Shown: positions 24,173 through 29,431 of the stretch, piece after piece | Position numbering within the stretch: the first letter of the stretch is position 1 | Layout of the letters: every line of letters begins with the position of its first letter | Assembly: GCA_026692885.1 (NCBI GenBank) | Contig: JAPLNJ010000559.1 | Span: forward strand, 1 to 29,431 | DNA from: Planctomycetota bacterium | Lineage (GTDB): Bacteria; Planctomycetota; Planctomycetia; Pirellulales; Pirellulaceae | Length of the DNA: 29,431 nt | Direction: 5' to 3' | Notes under the pieces: model-generated | The model's database searches: none | What the model was told of the DNA's origin: nothing | Seen by the model: only the letters and a program-made list of their open reading frames with translations | Made by a program: the position numbers and the translations under genes

Positions 24173-25156
24173 CTAGATATCGGAGGTGGAACAGGGCATC
24201 TCCGTGATAAAGGGCTTGGGAATGCGTGCGGGCCATTCCACAATGCCGGGCACGCGCAGACCGCCCTCCCAGAGCGTGCCCTTGGAGCCGCGCAGGTTAC
24301 CGGTGGACTTCGGCCCCGCGGCGCCGCCGTTGTCGCTGCAATACCAGAGAAGCGTGTTGTCCGCGACCTTCAACGCGCGCAACGCCGCCCGCAACCGGCC
24401 GACGCTGCGATCGATGGCCGTGATCTCGCCGTAGTAGTTTTGGTCTTCTTCTGGTAGCGACGCGTAGAACGCCTTGTCAGCCGGCAGCGCCTCGTGCGGC
24501 ACATGCGGGTTACCGAACCAGACGACGGCGAGGAATGGCTTGGACGCCGCGGCCTGCTGGCGGATGAACTTCAGGGCTTCATCCGTGACGACGTCGGAGC
24601 CGTCGCCGTGAAACTTTTCCGGCACGCCGTTGCGGCCAAGCACCGGGTCGAGGTCGAAGAAATTGTCAGCGGAGACCCATTCGTCGAAACCCAGCTTGCC
24701 AGGCGACAGCGGGTCGCTGGCGAGGATGGCGCGGCCCGGAATGACTTTCGTGTTCTTGTCGCCGTTCTTCCCGTTGAGGTGCCACTTGCCGAAGTGTCCC
24801 GTCGCATAACCCGCCGACTGTAAGACCTTTGCCACCGTCATCTCCTGCGGACGAATGGGCGAGCCGGGACTAAAGGTGCCCATGCGGTGCGGATGGCGTC
24901 CGGTCATGACGCTGGCGCGCGTGGGCGAGCAGTTGAAGTGTGCGGTGTAGAATCGATCGAAGCGCAGGCCGCTGGCCGCGAGCTGGTCGAGGTTGGGCGT
25001 CTTGAGTTCGGGATGACCGTTGTAACTGGTGTCCCCCCAGCCCTGGTCGTCGGCCATGACGAGGATGATGCTTGGTTTCGCGGTCGAGGCGCCGGGCAAC
25101 GCGGCCAGCGGCGCCAGCAACAGGGCGGCAAGTGTCAGCAACATGGTACGTTTCAT
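24173..25156 (-). pseudogene. Sulfatase lacking its C-terminal subdomain
   Basis: 327 aa from the ATG at 25156 (GGAG upstream; signal peptide MKRTMLLTLAALLLAPLAA). It has MADDQGWGDTSYNG at 34-47, CSPTR at 76-80, GHFGKWHLNG and YCSDNGGAAGPKSTGNLRG, so the catalytic face is encoded. The frame ends at a TAG after ITEMPCSTSDI, exactly where relatives continue with Tyr-Pro-Thr and about 120-150 more residues. The 104 bases to the next gene do not encode the missing part in any frame. The C-terminal subdomain, which closes the active site, is therefore deleted and an active enzyme is unlikely. Confidence 0.85.
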
Positions 25157-25180
25157 TTGATGTCTCCGTTCATCTATTTG

Positions 25181-27241
25181 CTAGTTGATTTTTATGACGC
25201 GCGTCATGTTCTTTTCCATCGGGACTGTTAGCTTCCAGCCTTTGGGACTCTTGGTAACCTTCATCGGGGTGTTCGCGACCATTTCGCTGAAGGAAGGCGT
25301 TTCCTTAAGCCCCAGCTTGGCGGCATCGACTTCGATGTCGACCGATGCGGGGGGCGTCGGCCCCCAGACGGTCAGATAGATATTCCGGCCACGACCGAAG
25401 CGTTGAAGCTGCACCGCAGGGGAATTGACATGGGCACAAGTGACCGGCTCCCAGCCTGCGAGACGGATGGCAAGGTTGGCGGGTTCATACTTATCCCACA
25501 GCGCCTTATGCTCCGGCTTGGTGTACCATGAATAGTCCTTGAGGTAGCCGGGATGGGCTGGCGGGTAAAAATATTGAACCTGTACCGGCCAGGCAAAGCC
25601 GTAGGCCGTGGTTCTTGCCAGGGCGTTCTTTATGACATCCAAGGTCGGGGATTCCTTGTGCTCCGGAATATTCCCCGAGGAGATCCGGTAGGATTTGCGC
25701 CCCACCACCATGCGCTCGAAATCAAAGCCACCCAACTCGATCGGCTTGAAACTGCCCTCGTGCCAGCCGCCCGCCACCACCGCGGCGAGGAAAAACATAC
25801 CGGTTCGCTCCTGGCCCGCCGGCTTATTCGGGATTTTGCCCCAACCGAACTCCTTCATGCCCGCCGCCTCATGATACAAGCCGCCCTTCTGGAGCAGCAG
25901 CCGGTAGGCGTCAAACAGCTCGTAGTTCGTAAACTGGGTTTGAATGCAGGGGCGACCCTCCTGATCGAATGTGAGGGGATGGTCGAGGTAGGCGAAATGA
26001 TCGCGACGGTAGTTGAGAAAGTTGCTCCACCCCCCAAGGCGGTCCCAGTGGATGCCAATGAAGTTTCCGACCTTCCGGAGGTCAGCGCCTTTGCGCAGAT
26101 ACATATTTGCATAAACCGGAAGGTTTCTGTCGGCAAAGAGGTCCGGATCGCAGTTGTGAGGGAAATCGACTCCGTCATCCGACGTCTTATAGCGGCCAAA
26201 CGATCCGTCCGGGTTATAACAAATGCTGTTGATTAGGGCGGCTCGTCCTTCAGTCAGCAGCGGGGAGTTGGCGGCACCCTTCTTTTCGTAATGCTGAATG
26301 GTAGTGGTCTTGGCAATGGCATCGAGGAACTGCTTATTCGTCTTGAGCCTTTTCGCATTCTCCAATCCCTGGATGCGTGCGGAGGTTTTGGTGTAGGCCA
26401 AGTACTCCTTCACAGTCGGATCGATCTGGCGGTCGGTTTTGAACGTCTCGCTTACATAATTCATATTGATCCAGTCATGGTGATGACCGAGCGCCGTCAT
26501 GACCTTCGGTTCGATGCGGTAGTAATCGGGATACCAGTCGTAGTATTTCGCCAACGCGTCGCGGAAACCCCACGTGCCATCGATGGAGTAGATGCGGAAA
26601 CGGAAGGGCGCCTTCGAGGGGAATTTGATGGTGTCCTTCGACAAACCGAAAGCCATCTGGATGCGAATGCCATCGGCATCGGCACCCACCTCGAACACGC
26701 ACGGATCCGTCGGCGGGATACACAGCGCGATTCCACCTCTACTGGTCCACACGGCGGGAATCGGCACCAGATTATTGCTTTCCGCATAGGCGGGATATTC
26801 GTTCGTGATGACCGGGCTTGTGCTAAGCGATTGGCCCCATTTCCAGCCCGTCGTAGTCACCGGCAGGTTGAAGCCCAGCCACAAGCCGCGATCCTTGCCC
26901 GTCAAGTCTTCCAGAACACCGACTACCTCGATAAAGCCTTGGCCCTCGGTCAGCACCGCACTCACATTGGCCTGGAGCGGGCTTGTCAGCGTCAGATGAA
27001 GTTTCCCGTCTTTGGAAGCGGCGGTTCCAACAATGGCAACTTTCTTGGGACTGTTCGGTTCCTGGAGATAGAAACCGCTGGCCGTCCCGTTCGGCAGTTT
27101 TTCCCCGCTCAATTCGACCCCGGCAATATTCCCGTTGTCCTCCAGCGCCAGTTTCAGACCCGCATGATCCGATAACGTTGCTGCCGGCACGGAAGCACCG
27201 AACAGGAAAACTCCTGCCAAACTCAAGATTGGGTTTTTCAT
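25181..27241 (-). CDS. Large secreted protein, glycosidase-like layout, family not assigned
   Basis: 686 aa. The ATG at 27241 has AGAAGGA upstream and opens a signal peptide (MKNPILSLAGVFLFGASVPA). Residues about 23-215 are a beta-sandwich (HAGLKLALEDNGNIAGVELS, FIEVVGVLEDLTGKDRGLWL). About 225-600 alternate helices and strands like a TIM barrel (WGFRDALAKYYDWYPDYYR, GHHHDWINMN, FPHNCDPDLFADRNLPVY, HWDRLGGWSNFLNYR). About 600-686 are a closing beta domain (NIYLTVWGPTPPASVDIEVD). This three-part order is that of many polysaccharide hydrolases, but I cannot name the family or the catalytic acids. It lies 24 bases before the next sulfatase, which suggests a shared polymer substrate. Confidence 0.75.
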   Translation of the reverse strand: MKNPILSLAGVFLFGASVPAATLSDHAGLKLALEDNGNIAGVELSGEKLPNGTASGFYLQEPNSPKKVAIVGTAASKDGKLHLTLTSPLQANVSAVLTEGQGFIEVVGVLEDLTGKDRGLWLGFNLPVTTTGWKWGQSLSTSPVITNEYPAYAESNNLVPIPAVWTSRGGIALCIPPTDPCVFEVGADADGIRIQMAFGLSKDTIKFPSKAPFRFRIYSIDGTWGFRDALAKYYDWYPDYYRIEPKVMTALGHHHDWINMNYVSETFKTDRQIDPTVKEYLAYTKTSARIQGLENAKRLKTNKQFLDAIAKTTTIQHYEKKGAANSPLLTEGRAALINSICYNPDGSFGRYKTSDDGVDFPHNCDPDLFADRNLPVYANMYLRKGADLRKVGNFIGIHWDRLGGWSNFLNYRRDHFAYLDHPLTFDQEGRPCIQTQFTNYELFDAYRLLLQKGGLYHEAAGMKEFGWGKIPNKPAGQERTGMFFLAAVVAGGWHEGSFKPIELGGFDFERMVVGRKSYRISSGNIPEHKESPTLDVIKNALARTTAYGFAWPVQVQYFYPPAHPGYLKDYSWYTKPEHKALWDKYEPANLAIRLAGWEPVTCAHVNSPAVQLQRFGRGRNIYLTVWGPTPPASVDIEVDAAKLGLKETPSFSEMVANTPMKVTKSPKGWKLTVPMEKNMTRVIKIN

Positions 27242-27264
27242 ATTTGTCCTTCTCTTGTGAACAT

Positions 27265-27533
27265 TTACTTCTTCTTCCGCGGTCTATTGCCCTTCTTCAC
27301 TTTGTTGCCTTTGAGAGCGGCGCGGAGAAACATCGATCGAACCGCACACCGCCCGCCGCTAGGGCGTCGAGGTTCGGCGTCTTGTACGCGCCGCCGTAGC
27401 AGCCGACGCCGGGAATGCCGTCGTCGGCCAGGATGAAGATGATGTTGGGTTTCGCCGGCGGCTGGGCACCGGTTGCATGCGGCACGGCCAGCGGGGCCAG
27501 GACGAACAGGACCAGCGGTAGGACAAGTCTCAT
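27265..27533 (-). pseudogene. Sulfatase reduced to its two ends by an internal deletion
   Basis: An ATG at 27533 (GGAG upstream) opens a signal peptide and the sulfatase N-terminus: KPNIIFILADDGIPGVGCYG, then TPNLDALAAGGVRFDRCFSA. Just where the CxPxR motif should follow (after SAPL), the frame changes to SKATK and stops at 27297. In a shifted frame the next bases encode KGNKVKKGNRPRKKK and a TAA at 27267-27265, a basic tail like those of other proteins in this locus. The simplest reading is an out-of-frame deletion of the entire middle, including the active-site cysteine. It is the first gene of the operon, so its promoter may still drive the rest. Confidence 0.75.
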
Positions 27534-27609
27534 AGCAGCGGTCTCCAGTCGTTAGCGTTGGGCAGCAGGTGGGAATGCGGCGGCGAAAGGCCGACCTGCA
27601 GATGACTTA

Positions 27610-27634
27610 GTCGTCGTAACAAAATAACGTGACC
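27610..27634 (+). repeat. Left terminal inverted repeat of the ISAzo13-type element
   Basis: Reads GTCGTCGTAACAAAATA followed by ACGTGACC. It pairs with the reverse complement of 28917-28941, with three mismatches in the inner part. Confidence 0.85.
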
Positions 27635-27698
27635 AATTGTTGGCTTTTGTATCAAATGAAAGGTGGGGAGAATTCGGTAGCTGCACGGAGGCGTGGTT

Positions 27699-29033
27699 AT
27701 GATAGCGCTGGTACACGAGAAATACAACAGGTTGTCCTGGATGATGGACGAGAAACTGAAACGCCACTGGGCGGCATGCGAGGCATTGGCGTTAGGACGC
27801 GGCGGTATTTCCGCTGTCTCCCACGAGACGGGACTTTCACGGAATACGATCCGCAAGGGGATTCGTGAGATCCGAGAGGAGATGCCTCGACTTGTCGGAG
27901 AGATCAGAGCGGGAGTTCGGCAGCCCGGGGGCGGTCGCTATCGCTTGAGTCAAACAGACGAGAGTTTAGAGCGGGACCTGGAGGAACTGTTGGAGGCCAG
28001 TTCACGTGGAGATCCGATGTGTCCGTTGTTATGGACCTGTAAGAGCACGCGAAAACTGGCGAAAGAGTTGCAGCACAAGGGACATCAGGTCAGCCACATG
28101 ACCGTGGATCGGATGCTTCAGGACATGGATTACAGTCTGCAGGCGAATCGCAAGATGCTCGAAGGCAAACAGCATCCCGACCGGGATGAGCAATTTCAAT
28201 TCATCGCCCGGAAGGTCCGTCGTTTCCAGCAGCGGGGTCAACCGGTGGCTTCGGTTGACGCAAAAAAGAAGGAATTGCTTGGGAAATTCAAGAATTCCGG
28301 CCGGGAGTGGCGGAAGAAGGGAGACCCTGAGCCGGTGGATATCCACGATTTCCGCGACAAGAAATTAGGAAGTGTGATTCCCTACGGCTTGTATGACCTG
28401 ACGCGCAACGAAGGCTGGGTCGATGTGGGCGTCGACCACAATACCGCGGAGTTTGCCGTCAGCACGATTCGTCGTTGGTGGTACAGGATGGGGCGCCGCG
28501 TGTATCCCGACGCGGAAGAACTGCTGATCACGGCGGACGCCGGTGGCAGTAACGGATATCGCTTACGTTTATGGAAGCTCTGCCTCCAGCGACTGGCGGA
28601 TGAGAGCGGACTGAGTATCACGGTCTGCCATTTTCCCCCGAGTACCAGCAAGTGGAATAAGATTGAGCACCGAATGTTCTCTCACATCACGGAGAATTGG
28701 CGTGGCCGTCCGTTAGTTAGCCGAGCGGTGGTAATCAATCTGATTGGGCACACCGCCACGCGAGAAGGCCTTCATATTCACGCAGAACTCGACGAGGGAC
28801 ATTATGAGTATGGCATCAAAGTGTCCGACGCAGAGTTTGCTACGATCAATCTCAAGAAGGACAAGTTTCACGGCGACTGGAACTATACAATTCACCCGCA
28901 TAGAAACAGAGGAAATGGTCAACGTATTTTGTTACGACGACTTAGTCTGTGCGCCGCGCGTGGGATCGTTTCGCTCAGGACTTCGCGGCGGCTTTGGCCT
29001 TCCTGCCGGAGTTGGTCTTCTTGTCGGCTTTGA
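27699..29033 (+). CDS. ISAzo13-family transposase, run-on C-terminus
   Basis: 444 aa from the ATG at 27699, with GGAG eight bases upstream; a GTG two codons earlier is possible. It opens with an N-terminal helix-turn-helix region (ALALGRGGISAVSHETGLSR) and then the RNase H-fold DDE core: SVDAKKKELLGKFKNSGREW (Asp187), LLITADAGGSNGYRLRLWK (Asp280) and HFPPSTSKWNKIEHRMFSHI (Glu323). Family members end soon after FHGDWNYTIHP (residue 400 here). This frame instead stays open through the right inverted repeat and adds about 30 residues from flanking DNA. A small indel near the end, where the next frame offers TAG directly after CCGCA, would explain the lost stop. The core looks intact, so activity is possible. 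Confidence 0.88.
   Translation: MIALVHEKYNRLSWMMDEKLKRHWAACEALALGRGGISAVSHETGLSRNTIRKGIREIREEMPRLVGEIRAGVRQPGGGRYRLSQTDESLERDLEELLEASSRGDPMCPLLWTCKSTRKLAKELQHKGHQVSHMTVDRMLQDMDYSLQANRKMLEGKQHPDRDEQFQFIARKVRRFQQRGQPVASVDAKKKELLGKFKNSGREWRKKGDPEPVDIHDFRDKKLGSVIPYGLYDLTRNEGWVDVGVDHNTAEFAVSTIRRWWYRMGRRVYPDAEELLITADAGGSNGYRLRLWKLCLQRLADESGLSITVCHFPPSTSKWNKIEHRMFSHITENWRGRPLVSRAVVINLIGHTATREGLHIHAELDEGHYEYGIKVSDAEFATINLKKDKFHGDWNYTIHPHRNRGNGQRILLRRLSLCAARGIVSLRTSRRLWPSCRSWSSCRL
28917..28941 (-). repeat. Right terminal inverted repeat of the ISAzo13-type element
   Basis: On the plus strand it reads GGTCAACGTATTTTGTTACG followed by ACGAC, the reverse complement of the left end. The transposase frame runs straight through it. 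Confidence 0.85.
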
Positions 29034-29431
29034 CTTTGGCCTTGACGCCCTTCTGCTTGGCCGAATGCTCATCCAGAACGGTCTTGGTGGCGGGCTTGGC
29101 GAGCGTTTCGCCGTCCAGGGGCGGGGCGATCTCCCTCAGGGAAGTCGTCGTTGCGCAGTTCCTCGCTGGTCCGCGTGAAAAGACCATAAAGAACGTTGTG
29201 CCGATCGCTGACGTTGATATTGGGCGGGTTGAACCAGATCCCGCTTTGCAGCGAGCCGGGCGCGGCCCAGAGCAGGTTATGGTGCACGTCCACCTCGCGC
29301 GAGCCGTTGTCGAGATAGACCATCCCCAGCTTGTTCCAACGCATGGCCGCGATGTCGTAGCAGTCGTGCATCACGTTGTAGGCCACCTGCGAGCGCTGGT
29401 CGTTGAGCGTGCCGCCGCTGGCATAGAAGCT
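28975..29431 (-). pseudogene. Right-handed beta-helix protein, partial and frameshifted
   Basis: The C-terminal part of a parallel beta-helix protein that begins outside the window. Turn repeats are visible: NDQRSQVAYNVMHDCYDIAA, MVYLDNGSREVDVHHNLLWA, GIWFNPPNINVSDRHNVLYG. Such proteins are usually polysaccharide lyases, epimerases or binding proteins. Near 29135-29145 the coding sense shifts by one base. The first frame degenerates after EELRNDDFP, while the second continues with REIAPPLDGETLAKPATK and a Lys-rich end (KGVKAKVKADKKTNSGRKAK) to a stop at 28975. The frameshift or a sequencing error would break the gene. The IS end lies 33 bases beyond the stop. The basic tail resembles those in the adjacent sulfatase operon. 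Confidence 0.75.

Larger units (their letters stand above)
27610..28941 (+). mobile_element. ISAzo13-type insertion sequence
   Basis: About 1332 bases with terminal inverted repeats. The left end 27610-27634 and the right end 28917-28941 match at about 22 of 25 positions, and the outermost 17 are identical (GTCGTCGTAACAAAATA). TTA flanks both sides (27607-27609 and 28942-28944), a probable 3-base target duplication; because the adjoining bases also match, the duplication could be read as up to CTTAG. One transposase gene fills it. The element sits between the start of the sulfatase operon and the end of the beta-helix gene. Confidence 0.85.

Noticed and set aside
1..29431. CRISPR array
   Set aside because: No set of regularly spaced direct repeats was seen on either strand; the repeats present are inverted or two-copy.

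Overview
The window most resembles a chromosomal segment of a planctomycete (Planctomycetota), possibly a related Verrucomicrobia or Lentisphaerae lineage. This is inferred from family content, with no database search. The families are many secreted sulfatases, a HzsA-like propeller/cytochrome c/SUMF1-like protein, a giant thioredoxin-like/transglutaminase/PA14/discoidin protein, a BamB-type PQQ-propeller fragment and an ISAzo13-type insertion sequence. No rRNA, tRNA, CRISPR array or replication origin was recognised.

Region by region. 1-1214 is gene-poor and dominated by a long imperfect inverted repeat (about 41-316). 1215-2774 is a stand-alone secreted sulfatase on the minus strand. 2775-3780 is a palindrome-rich, decayed stretch. 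3782-7942 is a small accessory block. It holds a PIN-like nuclease candidate on the plus strand, the tail of a PQQ propeller, a secreted protein of unknown function, and a TIR-domain protein whose start overlaps a small upstream ORF by four bases. 8143-14894 holds two large secreted proteins, a 1322-aa multidomain protein and a metallophosphoesterase-glycosidase fusion, separated by an IS630 transposase remnant.

15190-27533 is a run of seven minus-strand genes with short gaps (about 24-104 bases), probably one operon. In transcription order it encodes a deleted sulfatase, a large secreted protein of glycosidase-like layout, a C-terminally truncated sulfatase, a glycoside-hydrolase-like protein, a sulfatase interrupted by a stop codon, an intact sulfatase with a C-terminal beta extension, and the HzsA-like/SUMF1-like protein. 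A strong hairpin follows at 14980-15033. An ISAzo13-type element (27610-28941) with inverted repeats and a probable TTA target duplication sits just upstream of the operon. Beyond it is a frameshifted parallel beta-helix gene that runs off the window.

Taken together, the minus-strand locus looks like machinery for attacking a sulfated, carbohydrate-rich polymer outside the cytoplasm: sulfatases remove sulfate, glycosidases and a beta-helix protein act on the backbone, and the propeller/cytochrome protein has an unknown role. The locus is partly decayed. Three of its four sulfatases are broken in three different ways, and gene fragments (SGNH hydrolase, IS630, PQQ propeller) mark past rearrangements. 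The best candidates for something undescribed are the PIN-like two-part protein, the TIR protein with its coupled small ORF, the long inverted repeat, the metallophosphoesterase-glycosidase fusion, and the lysine-rich C-terminal tails shared by several secreted proteins.
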